Source of the DNA: JBBKWJ01 sp037968895
GTDB taxonomy: Bacteria > Actinomycetota > Acidimicrobiia > Acidimicrobiales > SZUA-35
Length of the DNA stretch: 51,288 nt
Assembly: GCA_037968895.1 (NCBI GenBank)
Contig: JBBKWJ010000134.1
Location: forward strand, 1 to 51,288
Direction: 5' to 3'
Shown: positions 1 through 8,703 of the stretch, one piece after another
Layout of the letters: every line of letters starts with the position of its first letter
Position numbering within the stretch: position 1 is the first letter of the stretch
Made by a program: the position numbers and the translations under genes
Notes under the pieces: model-generated
The model's database searches: none
The model's input: the letters and a program-made list of their open reading frames with translations, nothing else
Told to the model about the DNA's origin: nothing

Positions 1-1370
1 TCGAGAGCGGCGGCGATCGACAGCAAGCGGTGATCGCTGTATGCCGGTCCGACGATCTGGAGCCCGAATGGCAGGCCGACCGCGTCGAGCCCACACGGCA
101 GCGCGGTTACCGGATGTCCGACCACCGTCAGCGACGCAGTAAGGGCGAGCCACGCCATGTAGTTGTCGACCGGTTGGCCGTCGATCTCGGTCGGATACAG
201 CTCGCTCCACGGGAACGGCGAGACGCTGACCCCGGGGCAGATTACAACATCGACATCGTCGAAATGCCCCTGGAAGCCTTGATACAGATCCATCTGATCA
301 CGCCGGGCCTTGGCCACCTCAAGCAGCGGCGTGTCGAGTGCAGCCTGGTAGCTCGCCTTGATGTTTGGGTTGAAGCCATCGTCCCACCCTGCTGCGTCAC
401 GATGATATTGAGCGGCGAACACATCGCTCCTCAATCGCCAGTCGATTTCGGACGCGGGCGTGAGGTCTACATTTAACGGCTCGCATCGACCAACGAGTCG
501 ACCGATCGATGCGATTCGTTCACGGAATGTCTCACGGATTGACTGCGACACGAGTAGGCCGCCGAGGTCTTCGCTGAAGCCAACCTTGATGCCTTCGAGA
601 TCGACGGGAGCGAGTGATGCAAACGCCTCGACGTCGAGCGGAAACGCCATCGGGTCGAGCCGTGACGTGCGAGCCGCTATGACCGATAGCAGTAGTGCCG
701 TATCGGCGACAGTTCTTCCCATCGGTCCCTGCACGCTGTAGAACGTTTGGGTCATGGTTCGCTGTTCGTGCGGGACGACGCCAGGCGTCGCCCGGTGTCC
801 GACGACGCCGCAGAATGACGCCGGAATACGGAGTGAACCGCCGTGGTCGGAGCCAGTGGCGAGCGGCACCATGTTCGCCGCGAGGGCCACGGCCGATCCG
901 CCACTTGAGCCGCCGCAAGTGAGCGTCGGGTCAAAAGGATTTCCGGTTGCGCCGAAGAGGCGGTTGACGGTATTGGCGCCAATGCTGAACTCGGGAATGT
1001 TCGTCTTGCCGACCACAATTGCACCCGCCGATCGAGCCTTGGCCACGATTGGCGCGTCGACATCGGGGATATGCGAGCGGAAGTGCTCTGACCCATAGGT
1101 GGTCACGATGCCAGCGGTCGGTTGCAGATCTTTGATCGCTATTGGCAACCCGCCGAGTGGCCCAAGATCTGCGCCGGCGGCAAGTGATGTCGTGGCCGCC
1201 GCGGCCTGAGCCGCAGCCTGTTCGTCGACTCGGGTAATGATGGCGTTCAGCGTCGGGTTGGTCTGCGCCGTCCGAGCCTGACAGGAGGCCACAAGCTCAG
1301 TCGGCGACAACTCGCCGGCCCGCATGTGGGTCAGCGCGTCACAGGCAGTTAGCTCAAAGGGCTCAGTCAT
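1..1370 (-). CDS. Amidase (amidase-signature family), C-terminus cut by window edge
   Basis: This frame is open from an ATG at 1370-1368 to the left edge, giving at least 456 residues; only the last residues are missing, because the family is usually 450-500 residues long. The amidase-signature catalytic triad is visible: Lys80 in PIAIKD, the cis-Ser155 in GGSSGG (153-158), and the nucleophile Ser179 in GSDHGGSLRIPA. The 24-residue spacing between the two serines equals that of FAAH-type amidases. Such enzymes hydrolyse carboxamides to acid and ammonia in the cytosol; the substrate cannot be read from sequence. The C-terminal part (GLPFGLQIVG) is also typical of the family. It is divergent from the thioesterase at 1428. 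I checked the stretch near positions 120-170 for a frameshift and found the frame intact. Confidence 0.93.
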   Translation of the reverse strand, partial: MTEPFELTACDALTHMRAGELSPTELVASCQARTAQTNPTLNAIITRVDEQAAAQAAAATTSLAAGADLGPLGGLPIAIKDLQPTAGIVTTYGSEHFRSHIPDVDAPIVAKARSAGAIVVGKTNIPEFSIGANTVNRLFGATGNPFDPTLTCGGSSGGSAVALAANMVPLATGSDHGGSLRIPASFCGVVGHRATPGVVPHEQRTMTQTFYSVQGPMGRTVADTALLLSVIAARTSRLDPMAFPLDVEAFASLAPVDLEGIKVGFSEDLGGLLVSQSIRETFRERIASIGRLVGRCEPLNVDLTPASEIDWRLRSDVFAAQYHRDAAGWDDGFNPNIKASYQAALDTPLLEVAKARRDQMDLYQGFQGHFDDVDVVICPGVSVSPFPWSELYPTEIDGQPVDNYMAWLALTASLTVVGHPVTALPCGLDAVGLPFGLQIVGPAYSDHRLLSIAAAL

Positions 1371-1427
1371 CTTCGTAGCCTAGGTTCTGGCCGGGGGCCG
1401 GGACGAGATCTGCGTTAGCGTGCCGGA

Positions 1428-2210
1428 ATGGAGCGTGCTCTCGAACTACACACCGACAACACCTATTTGACTCGGGTTTCGGGTAGCTGGAATATCGGTG
1501 AGAATCCAAACGGCGGCTACCTGCTTTCGCTCGCCATGCTGGCAATCGAGAAGGCGACTGGACTCATCGACCCGCTTTCAGTGACCGCTCATTTTCTTCG
1601 CCCAGGCGCGCCAGACACTGATGCGCTGATCGACGTTGACATCGTGCGCTCCGGGCGGACGATGACAACCGTTCAAGCAATACTTCGCCAAGAAGGCAAA
1701 GAGCGCCTCATTGTCACTGCCGCCGTCGGCCAACTCACCAATGAAGCGCTAGCGAGTGAATTCAACCTTGCCCCGAGATGTCCAGAGATTCCCGCGCCTG
1801 ATGACTGTCTCGACCGTGCCGCGCTGGCACAAGGCGTCGACCTGCCGCTCCTCGCAAAGGTCGATGTTCGCATCCATCCAGACGACGCCGTTGCGGACCC
1901 CGATGCGCCGGCGCGGGTACGAGGGTGGATACGGCTGCGCGATGGATCAGCACCAACTTCGAGGTCGCTGGTGATCTTTGCCGACGCCTTCCCTCCATCG
2001 CTGTTCTCACGATTCGGCCGAGTCGGCTGGGTGCCAACGATTGAGCTCACGGTGCACGTAAGGGCCAGGCCGTCGGCTGGCTGGATCCAAGCTGAGTTTG
2101 AGGTGGACGATTTGATCGAAGGCCGGTTCATCGAGAGTGGCACGTTGTGGGATTCGGATGGTCAAGTGGTCGCTAGGTCGCGGCAGCTTGGACTGCTTCG
2201 GGCCTTCTAG
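1428..2210 (+). CDS. Acyl-CoA thioesterase-like protein, double hotdog
   Basis: The 260-residue product resembles TesB/4HBT_3-type thioesterases, which hydrolyse acyl-CoA esters in the cytosol. The first hotdog half is marked by NPNGGYLLSLAML (about residues 27-39) and DPLSVTAHFLRPG (about 48-60), the usual segment that ends in a proline-glycine turn. The second half (about residues 180-260) carries GWVPTIELTVHVRARP and the closing strand LWDSDGQVVARSRQLGLLRA. The start at 1428 gives the usual N-terminus and lies 57 bp from the divergent amidase start. The 3' end overlaps the convergent MFS gene by 38 bp. Family membership is clear; chain-length preference is unknown. Confidence 0.8.
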   Translation: MERALELHTDNTYLTRVSGSWNIGENPNGGYLLSLAMLAIEKATGLIDPLSVTAHFLRPGAPDTDALIDVDIVRSGRTMTTVQAILRQEGKERLIVTAAVGQLTNEALASEFNLAPRCPEIPAPDDCLDRAALAQGVDLPLLAKVDVRIHPDDAVADPDAPARVRGWIRLRDGSAPTSRSLVIFADAFPPSLFSRFGRVGWVPTIELTVHVRARPSAGWIQAEFEVDDLIEGRFIESGTLWDSDGQVVARSRQLGLLRAF

Positions 2211-3375
2211 AGCCTGTCTCGCCAATACCGAACACGATGATGGCGACGCCAATGAGTGCCAGGGCGGCGAGGCTAAACGACGACGCGTCAAGCCCGATCT
2301 GATCGGCGAGCCAGCCAACGAGTAGCGGCCCTAAAATCTTGCCCGCGTCGCGGACCATGCCGACTGAGGCAAGGAACTGCGATGTTGCGTCGGGGGGCGC
2401 GAGGTCGCTCGACAGAGTGAGCATCGTGCCAGACCCGACGCCATTCGACACACCGATCACAACTGCGGCGATAGTGACGCCGAGTGACGAATCCGCAAGA
2501 CCGAGCATGACCATTCCGATGGCGAAACCGCAAAACGCAGGAATGATTGCGAACAAGCGTCCGTGTTTGTCCATGAGGTAGCCCGACATCGGGAACAGAG
2601 CGAGATCAGCGAACGACCCAATAGCGACAAGCGAGCCAACTTCGGTCGCCGACAAGCCGCGAGCGGCCCCGATCAGTGGGATGACGATGAATCTTCCCTG
2701 TCGTGCAGCAATAAGGAACATGTGGGCGAGGCCAGTCTTGGCCACCAACAAGCGGTAAGGACGAATCGCTTGGAGCGTTGGCAGCCCGACGTTCTTTACA
2801 TTGATGAGCGGCGGTGGGAGAGGCTTCGCCCTCGCCGTCGGGATCAGCGCACAGCTCATTAGGCCCGCTGCCACTAGGAAACAGGTTGTGTAGCTGAAAC
2901 GGTCGACGACCAGGCCGCCGATGAGAGGACCGACGAAGACAGCCATACGCATGAAGCCGCCCCAGGTCGCCATGGCTCGCCCTCTCGTTTGCGGCTCAGT
3001 GGCTCGCGTCAGTCGGGTCTGCAATCCGATGAGCCAACCGGTTGAACCGGCGCCCCAGAAGAGGCGCGTGCCCCCAAGCCAGAGAGCATTTTCTGACACA
3101 GCCAGTGCCACAAGCATCGCAGCCATTAGCCCGACCGAAAGCAAGATGACCAGACGGGCCGTTCGTTTCGCAATCAACGTGCCCGCTGGAGCTTGCGCCA
3201 AAATACCGCCGAGTCCGGCGGCCGCGATCACCCAGCCAAGCTCGGTATTCGACAGGCCAACGTCACGCAGGTAAAGCGGCAGAATCGGGATCAACATGCC
3301 ATTCCCAGCCTGTGTCAAGAAGGCAGGAAGGTAGACGGGAACCGTCAGGGATCGGAGTGTGTCGCGTGCACTCAT
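2173..3375 (-). CDS. MFS transporter (12 TM, drug/metabolite exporter type)
   Basis: The 400-residue product is a major facilitator protein with about twelve hydrophobic segments spread over the whole length. It begins with LPAFLTQAGNGMLIPILPLYLRDVGLS, the usual first helix and loop of this family, and has a GRAMATWGGFMRMAVFVGPLIGG stretch in the fourth to fifth helices and LMDKHGRLFAIIPAF at the central 8-9 loop. It sits 21 bp downstream of another MFS gene on the same strand, so the two are probably co-transcribed. Its last 38 bp overlap the thioesterase gene from the other strand, so the two mRNAs are complementary at their 3' ends. The substrate cannot be predicted. Confidence 0.85.
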   Translation of the reverse strand: MSARDTLRSLTVPVYLPAFLTQAGNGMLIPILPLYLRDVGLSNTELGWVIAAAGLGGILAQAPAGTLIAKRTARLVILLSVGLMAAMLVALAVSENALWLGGTRLFWGAGSTGWLIGLQTRLTRATEPQTRGRAMATWGGFMRMAVFVGPLIGGLVVDRFSYTTCFLVAAGLMSCALIPTARAKPLPPPLINVKNVGLPTLQAIRPYRLLVAKTGLAHMFLIAARQGRFIVIPLIGAARGLSATEVGSLVAIGSFADLALFPMSGYLMDKHGRLFAIIPAFCGFAIGMVMLGLADSSLGVTIAAVVIGVSNGVGSGTMLTLSSDLAPPDATSQFLASVGMVRDAGKILGPLLVGWLADQIGLDASSFSLAALALIGVAIIVFGIGETGSRRPEAVQAAAT

Positions 3376-3396
3376 CGCTCGACGCGATTGCCGGGT

Positions 3397-4695
3397 TTAC
3401 GGAGCAAGCCCTGGCGACCTCGACAGTTGGAAGATCCGCCACGCGGCGTACGCCGTGAGCGAGAGGGCGACGATGGCGGCGTAGTGGCTGAGGTCGTGAT
3501 AGCTGCGGAACTCGTACAGCACCCCGGCACTGATTCCGGCCAGGGCTCCGGCGCCGTTCATCATGAGGTCGGCTGCTCCCTGCACCGATACTCGTTCGGC
3601 TGGTGCGAATGCTCCGACGAGCAGACTTGAACCAGAGATGAGCCCAAAGCTCCATCCGAGGCCAACCAAGAAGAGCCCGAAGAGCACTCCGTTCCTAGCC
3701 TCAGCCTGGGTGCGCGATGCCATCTCAGCACCGACGAACAAGATGATGCCACCAACCCCAATAACGAGGCGGGGGCCGATGCGGTCAACCAGATAGCCAA
3801 CAATCGGGGAGAAGAAATACATGCCGATGATGTGAACTGAGATGACAATGCCGATCACGCTGAGTTCGTGGGCGCCTTCCTTCATGTGGAGCGGTGTTGC
3901 GGTCATCACTGCGACCATCACTGCCTGTCCGACGACCATCGCGGTTACTGCGAGCCGCGCGCTCGGATGGGCCACGATGTCCTTGATCGGTCGAGCGGCG
4001 TTCGCGAAGTGACTAGCGATTGTTCGAATGCCAGAGCGGCCAGCATGCGCGGGGTCAGGCGGAGTGATTCCGTCGACGAGCTCAAGCGGGTCGGGGCGCA
4101 AGAGGCGGTCGATGAAGACGGATGAAAAGAGGAACAGGCCGCCTGCCATCAGATAGGGGCCGCTGAGCTCGGGCAAGCCGATAGCGAGGGCGATTGCCCC
4201 TGCGGCCCCGAGACCGAGAATTGGACCGAGGGCTGATCCAAATGTGCCAGACCAGACCAGCGTGCCGATTGTTTTTGCTCGATCTTCTTCGGACGCGACG
4301 TCGGCTGCCGCGTAACGAGCAGACAAGTTGGCCGCGTTGCCAAGGCCAAACGCCAGCATGCCAACAGGGAGCAGCGGGTAGAACTTTAGAAACGCGGCGA
4401 GAAAGGCGAGTCCAGCACCGATGGCGGCTACGCCCCACGCCAGGCGTAGCCCCGGCCGGCGACCGTTGGCCGACATGTATGCGGCGAGCGGAACCGCAGC
4501 AATAGTGCCACCAATCGGCATACAGACTGCTGCGAGAGTTCCAAGCGACTCGCTACCGCTGAGTTCTTTGCCGAGCACTGCGGCCGCCGAATACCCGGCT
4601 GCCATGCCGGCTCCAGCCGGCACCACTCCGCCCATCAGGACCAAAAGGTTGCGGCGCTTCACAGCCTTGTCGATCGGCATGGTTTGCGTAGTCAT
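3397..4695 (-). CDS. MFS transporter (12 TM)
   Basis: The 432-residue product is a major facilitator protein. After a short basic N-terminus (KAVKRRN), the first helix starts at about residue 16, and the 2-3 loop carries ANGRRPGLRLAW, a match to the MFS G-R-R-P signature. A loop rich in acidic residues (about 200-225) separates the two six-helix halves. It precedes the MFS gene at 2173-3375 on the same strand and is divergent from nagA, so it could serve amino-sugar metabolism, but nothing in the protein itself shows this. It is not closely similar to its MFS neighbour by eye, so a recent duplication is unlikely. Confidence 0.85.
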   Translation of the reverse strand: MTTQTMPIDKAVKRRNLLVLMGGVVPAGAGMAAGYSAAAVLGKELSGSESLGTLAAVCMPIGGTIAAVPLAAYMSANGRRPGLRLAWGVAAIGAGLAFLAAFLKFYPLLPVGMLAFGLGNAANLSARYAAADVASEEDRAKTIGTLVWSGTFGSALGPILGLGAAGAIALAIGLPELSGPYLMAGGLFLFSSVFIDRLLRPDPLELVDGITPPDPAHAGRSGIRTIASHFANAARPIKDIVAHPSARLAVTAMVVGQAVMVAVMTATPLHMKEGAHELSVIGIVISVHIIGMYFFSPIVGYLVDRIGPRLVIGVGGIILFVGAEMASRTQAEARNGVLFGLFLVGLGWSFGLISGSSLLVGAFAPAERVSVQGAADLMMNGAGALAGISAGVLYEFRSYHDLSHYAAIVALSLTAYAAWRIFQLSRSPGLAP

Positions 4696-4843
4696 CGGCG
4701 CTCAGCCTTCCACATTCTGGCTCGTTCGACGTAGTTCGGGCCTTGCTTATCACCACGAATCAGGCCAACTGGGCCGAACTGGAGTCAAGAGTATGATCGG
4801 AGCGTGCTCGCTATCTTCCAAACTCAAAACGACTGGGTCACAC

Positions 4844-5998
4844 ATGGGTGAGCTATCTCCCGTTGGGTCTATCCGAAGCGAACAAATACTCACTCCAGAG
4901 GGCTGGGTTTCTGGCGCAGTAGCTATCGAGGGCTCGACGATTAGTTCCGTCGGCGGTCAGGCCACATCGAAGGGGCGGGAATTCGACGCTTCGGAATTCC
5001 GCGTGATCCCTGGGTTGATCGATCTGCAGGTGAACGGCGGATGGGGGATTGACCTGGCGAAGACGCCTCATCGGTTTGATGAATTGTCTCGATTGTTGAC
5101 ACAAGTGGGGGTCACGGCATGGCTGCCAACGCTCGTGACGTCTGCCATCGAAAAACGTCACGCTGCTCTTGATGTGTTTCAGCACGCGGAGCCGGGCGGG
5201 GCAACGGCACTCGGGTGGCACTTCGAGGGCCCGTGGATCTCGCCAAAGCGCGCGGGCGCCCACTATCCGGAAAGAATTGAATCGGTGCCGGAGCACCTGC
5301 CGGCCAGACATTCGGCCGAAGCCGGCTTGGCTCTAGTCACGCTTGCTCCTGAGCTTCCTGGTGCGATGCGCCTCATCGCCGAGCTCCATGAGGCTGGTGT
5401 CGTCGTGTCATGCGGCCACTCAAACGCTGACGCCAAAACCATTGCGAGCGCCCTTGAACAGGGGGCGACGATGGGGACGCACCTGTTCAACGCGATGTCT
5501 GGACTCGATCACCGCTCGCCCGGGGTCGCGGCGGGCCTGCTCGACAGTGATGCGTTCGTTGGCCTGATTGTCGACGGTCTCCACGTCGACGAGGCGATCG
5601 TGCGGCTGGTCTGGAAGCTCGCCTCCGATCGGCTCGTACTGGTGAGTGATGCAATGGCTGGTCTCGGCCTCGATGACGATGCTGCTGCTCTCGGCGAATC
5701 CCGGGTGTTCCTCGACGGCCGGTCGGCTCGTCTCGCAGACGGAACCTTGGCGGGCAGCGTGATTTCGCTTCGCGACGCAGTCAGGAACCTCATGCAGTTC
5801 ACGAACTGCTCACTCGCCGATGCGCTTGGGGCCGCAACGTCGACGCCGGCACGGGCGATCGGGGCCACCGGACGGGGCGCACTGGCGGCAGGCAACGTGG
5901 CCGATCTGGTCGTTGTTGATGACGAGTTGGAGGTCATCGCCACGGTCGTTGGCGGCCAGCTTGTGTACTCGCGAGGAGGAGATGGCGCATGGAAGTAG
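4844..5998 (+). CDS. nagA: N-acetylglucosamine-6-phosphate deacetylase
   Basis: This 384-residue amidohydrolase removes the acetyl group from GlcNAc-6-phosphate, giving glucosamine-6-phosphate and acetate in the cytosol. The metal and catalytic residues are visible: Glu128 in WHFEGPWISP, His192 in CGHSNA, His213 in GTHLFNAM and the general acid/base Asp269 in LVSDAMAG. The VIPGLIDLQVNGG segment near residue 54 is the usual entry strand. The frame is open much further upstream, but that part lies antisense to the MFS gene; the ATG at 4844 gives the family's normal length and N-terminus. The gene overlaps nagB by 10 bp, so the two are translationally coupled and act in sequence. A TATGAT box at 4792-4797 could be a -10 element, but no good -35 is seen. 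Confidence 0.93.
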   Translation: MGELSPVGSIRSEQILTPEGWVSGAVAIEGSTISSVGGQATSKGREFDASEFRVIPGLIDLQVNGGWGIDLAKTPHRFDELSRLLTQVGVTAWLPTLVTSAIEKRHAALDVFQHAEPGGATALGWHFEGPWISPKRAGAHYPERIESVPEHLPARHSAEAGLALVTLAPELPGAMRLIAELHEAGVVVSCGHSNADAKTIASALEQGATMGTHLFNAMSGLDHRSPGVAAGLLDSDAFVGLIVDGLHVDEAIVRLVWKLASDRLVLVSDAMAGLGLDDDAAALGESRVFLDGRSARLADGTLAGSVISLRDAVRNLMQFTNCSLADALGAATSTPARAIGATGRGALAAGNVADLVVVDDELEVIATVVGGQLVYSRGGDGAWK

Positions 5999-6771
5999 TA
6001 ATCGTCGGATCTGAGGCTGCAGTTGGTGAAATCGTTGCTGATGCAGTCTGCGAGCTGCTTGAGGTGGTGCCAGAGCCAGCGCTCGGCCTCGCCACGGGAT
6101 CAAGTCCGCTTCCTGTGTACCGCGAACTCGTTCGCCGCCACCAACGAGGGCTTTCGTTCGCTGCCGTCACGCCGTACATGCTCGACGAATACCTCGGGCT
6201 GCCCGACGGCCATCCACAGCAATATCGGGCGTTTCTACGGCGAGAGTTCACTGATCAGGTCGGGATCACGCCTGACCGACTGCTTGGTCCTGATGGGGGC
6301 TCCGACCGTCCAGACGATGCGTGCCGCGCCTACGACGCTCTGATTCGAGCCAACGGTGGAATCGATCTTCAGATCCTCGGGATTGGCACTGACGGGCATA
6401 TCGGATTCAACGAACCGGCCTCATCGCTCGCCTCTCGCACCCGATTGAAGACGCTGCAAGAACAAACCCGTCGTGACAACGCGAGGTTCTTCGACGGTGA
6501 CCTCGATGCGGTTCCTCGTCACGTGATGACCCAAGGCGTAGGCACGATCCTCGAGTCTCGGCACATTGTGTTGATCGCGACAGGTCTGCCAAAGGCCGCC
6601 AGCATTGCGAAGGCGGTCGAGGGTCCGGTTACGGCGATGATTCCCGCCTCAGCGCTTCAACTGCATCGGCATGTCACCATCGTGCTTGACGAACCTGCTG
6701 CGAGCGAACTGACCCTTGCCGACTACTTCAAGGCGACCTATCGACAAAAACCGAAGTGGCAGGGCTTGTAA
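5989..6771 (+). CDS. nagB: Glucosamine-6-phosphate deaminase
   Basis: The 260-residue product converts glucosamine-6-phosphate to fructose-6-phosphate and ammonia, the step after NagA. It aligns over its whole length with E. coli NagB: LGLATGSSPLPVY (phosphate loop, about 32-44), Asp66 in MLDEYLGLP (E. coli Asp72), and Asp135, His137 and Glu142 in GTDGHIGFNEPASSLASRTR (E. coli Asp141, His143, Glu148). An AGGAGGAG ribosome binding site lies inside the end of nagA, just before the ATG at 5989. The C-terminal YFKATYRQKPKW is usual. With nagA it lets amino sugars from chitin or cell wall enter glycolysis. Confidence 0.95.
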   Translation: MEVVIVGSEAAVGEIVADAVCELLEVVPEPALGLATGSSPLPVYRELVRRHQRGLSFAAVTPYMLDEYLGLPDGHPQQYRAFLRREFTDQVGITPDRLLGPDGGSDRPDDACRAYDALIRANGGIDLQILGIGTDGHIGFNEPASSLASRTRLKTLQEQTRRDNARFFDGDLDAVPRHVMTQGVGTILESRHIVLIATGLPKAASIAKAVEGPVTAMIPASALQLHRHVTIVLDEPAASELTLADYFKATYRQKPKWQGL

Positions 6772-6786
6772 GCGGCAGCGAGCGAC

Positions 6787-7587
6787 TTAGGAGTCCTGCG
6801 ACTCGACTATCGACGGGTCTTCGATGAACGAGCGAACGGCCCAGTGGAATGCAGCCTCAGCCGCTGACGCTAGAGCTAGCGTCGATGCGGCGATACGGGC
6901 AGATTCGTCGCTAATCGGCTTGGCCTCTGGCGCCTTCACGTGGGCTTCGGCCACCCGCTCGGCGTGGATGAACCAGCCAACAGATTCTTCGACACTGCGG
7001 CCCGCCGTCAGAATTCCGTGGTTGCGGAGGATGCAGAGTTTCGTGCGGCCAAGCGCGGCCGCGATCCGGTGCCCGCCATCGACGGTAAGGACTTCAACTT
7101 CTTCGTCGTCGAACATTGACTGGTCGAAGACGAACGCACATGACTCTTGGCTTATCGCCTGGAACGGTTTCACGTTGGCCGACCAAGGGGTGCCGTATTG
7201 GGTATGTGTGTGCGACGCGCTCACGGCGTCTGGCCTGGCATTGAGAACTGGCCAATGGATGTTGTAGCCAGCGGTGTTGACACCGCCCGTCGGTTGCCCT
7301 TTGCCGTCGTAGGTCTCACCTTTCGGACCGACGAGCACGAGGTTGTCCATCGTGGCCGAGCGAAACGGGATGCCCCAGTCGAGAACCCAGAAGTGGTCGG
7401 TGCGCTCCGGGTCTCGGGCGCTGATGTGGCCATCGCCCAGACTTCCCCAGCGGTGAGCCGCAAAAAGGCGATACCCAAGGGCACACATTCGCTTGCGATG
7501 GGCTCGTTCGAGCTCAACAGTCCGGTCAGTCGCGGTGTCGACCCCCGGCATGGTCGGATATGGGCGGTGGGTTTCAGCCTGGTTCAT
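6787..7587 (-). CDS. Class II aldolase/adducin-family protein
   Basis: The 266-residue protein belongs to the zinc-dependent class II aldolase/epimerase family, which cleaves or isomerises small sugar or hydroxy-acid phosphates. The metal site is visible: His126 and His128 in SASHTHTQYG and His190 in RNHGILTAG. The N-terminal GDGHISAR is the family's substrate loop in a changed form (usual G-N-x-S-x-R). Proteins of this subgroup are often annotated simply as class II aldolase or decarboxylase, and no specific substrate can be named. It converges with nagB (15 bp apart) and is divergent from the ABC exporter genes. Confidence 0.87.
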   Translation of the reverse strand: MNQAETHRPYPTMPGVDTATDRTVELERAHRKRMCALGYRLFAAHRWGSLGDGHISARDPERTDHFWVLDWGIPFRSATMDNLVLVGPKGETYDGKGQPTGGVNTAGYNIHWPVLNARPDAVSASHTHTQYGTPWSANVKPFQAISQESCAFVFDQSMFDDEEVEVLTVDGGHRIAAALGRTKLCILRNHGILTAGRSVEESVGWFIHAERVAEAHVKAPEAKPISDESARIAASTLALASAAEAAFHWAVRSFIEDPSIVESQDS

Positions 7588-7656
7588 GGCGCAATAGTAG
7601 ATCGGATCGCTCGGTGTGCACGAGGGGGTACTTTCGTGGTGATAACGTCGACCGGA

Positions 7657-8703
7657 ATGAATGCAATTGTTGAACTGCAGGGCCTCCGCAAGGTGTACCG
7701 CCGAGGTCGGTCCGCCGAGCCGGTCGTTGCCATCGAGCGACTAAGTCTCCAGCTTGGTTCGCCGGGAACGGTGCACGGATTTTTGGGCCCAAACGGCTCG
7801 GGTAAGACGACAACAATCCGGTGCCTACTCGGTCTGATTCGTCCGACCGATGGAACCGTCAGCGTGTTCGGTGCCGACGCCACGACCAAGTTTCACCAGG
7901 TGGCAAGCCGTGTGGGTGCCATCGTCGAGAACCCGAAGATGTTCCCCCACTTCACCGGCCGTACGAATCTTTCGCTTCTTGCCGACCTCCAGGGGATCCC
8001 TAAGACCGAAGTCGACCGCATGCTCGAGATCGTCGGACTGCTCGACCGAGGCGATGACACGTTCGCGAGCTACTCGCTCGGTATGAAGCAGCGGCTCGCC
8101 ATTGCCGGTGCGCTGCTGAAGAACCCAGACCTACTCATCCTCGACGAGCCAGCGAACGGACTTGACCCGGCTGGCATCGCTGAGATGCGGGTACTGATCC
8201 GTTCGATCGCCGCCGCAGGCAAAGCCGTCATCGTGTCGAGCCATCAGCTGTCGGAGATCGAGCAGATCTGCGACGACATCACAATCATCAGCAATGGCAG
8301 CCTCGTCGTTACCGGCCCGCTGCAAAAGATCCGTGCGGACCATGCGGGTCGCCAAGGGGTCATCGTGGCGATAGCAGATCGAAACGCCGCGATCGAGACC
8401 CTCCGTTCCTCTGGCATCGTGGCGACCCCGCTGCCAAACGAGGCTGAGATCATGGCCGAGGTTGAGCCGTCTCGGGCACCCGAGATCACCAAAATGCTTT
8501 CCCAAGCGGGTCAATACCTTCACGGCATGCGAATCCAATCGGCAACGCTCGAAGACATCTTCCTCGAGTTGACGGCTCCACCGCCACCGGGAGCGAGTGC
8601 GACTGCGGTCGCCACGCCACCGACCGCTGGATCTCCCACTGCGGCACCGCCAACGGCCCCGCCGCCCGTCCGGCCACCCACAATTGAAGGGGGCACTCGA
8701 TGA
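7657..8703 (+). CDS. ABC transporter ATP-binding protein with Pro/Ala-rich tail
   Basis: This 348-residue ATPase drives an ABC-2 type exporter. Walker A is GPNGSGKTT at 44-52, followed by a Q-loop region VENPKMFPHFTG, the signature YSLGMKQRLAIAGALL and Walker B LLILDEPANGLDPAG, then the switch histidine in SSHQLSE. This is the pattern of the bacitracin/multidrug class (BcrA-like). The last 45 residues are almost only proline, alanine, threonine and glycine, a low-complexity tail not usual in this family. The frame is open upstream, but antisense to the aldolase; ATG 7657 is the start that begins the domain correctly. The stop overlaps the permease start by 4 bp. Confidence 0.92.
   Translation: MNAIVELQGLRKVYRRGRSAEPVVAIERLSLQLGSPGTVHGFLGPNGSGKTTTIRCLLGLIRPTDGTVSVFGADATTKFHQVASRVGAIVENPKMFPHFTGRTNLSLLADLQGIPKTEVDRMLEIVGLLDRGDDTFASYSLGMKQRLAIAGALLKNPDLLILDEPANGLDPAGIAEMRVLIRSIAAAGKAVIVSSHQLSEIEQICDDITIISNGSLVVTGPLQKIRADHAGRQGVIVAIADRNAAIETLRSSGIVATPLPNEAEIMAEVEPSRAPEITKMLSQAGQYLHGMRIQSATLEDIFLELTAPPPPGASATAVATPPTAGSPTAAPPTAPPPVRPPTIEGGTR

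Noticed and set aside
120..170. Apparent frameshift in the amidase near its C-terminus
   Set aside because: Careful re-reading of the complementary strand gives a continuous frame (NYMAWLALTASLTVVG); the shift was my copying error.
4733..4780. DasR/NagR-type operator upstream of nagA
   Set aside because: An imperfect 10-bp inverted repeat (AGTTCGGGCC/GGGCCGAACT) with a 28-bp spacer is present, but it does not resemble the known ACTGGTCTAGACCAGT site and could be chance.
4421..4843. Long N-terminal extension of nagA
   Set aside because: The extension is antisense to the MFS gene and has no NagA similarity; ATG 4844 gives the normal length.
7147..7656. Long N-terminal extension of the ABC ATPase
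   Set aside because: It lies antisense to the class II aldolase and the ATPase domain starts normally at 7657.
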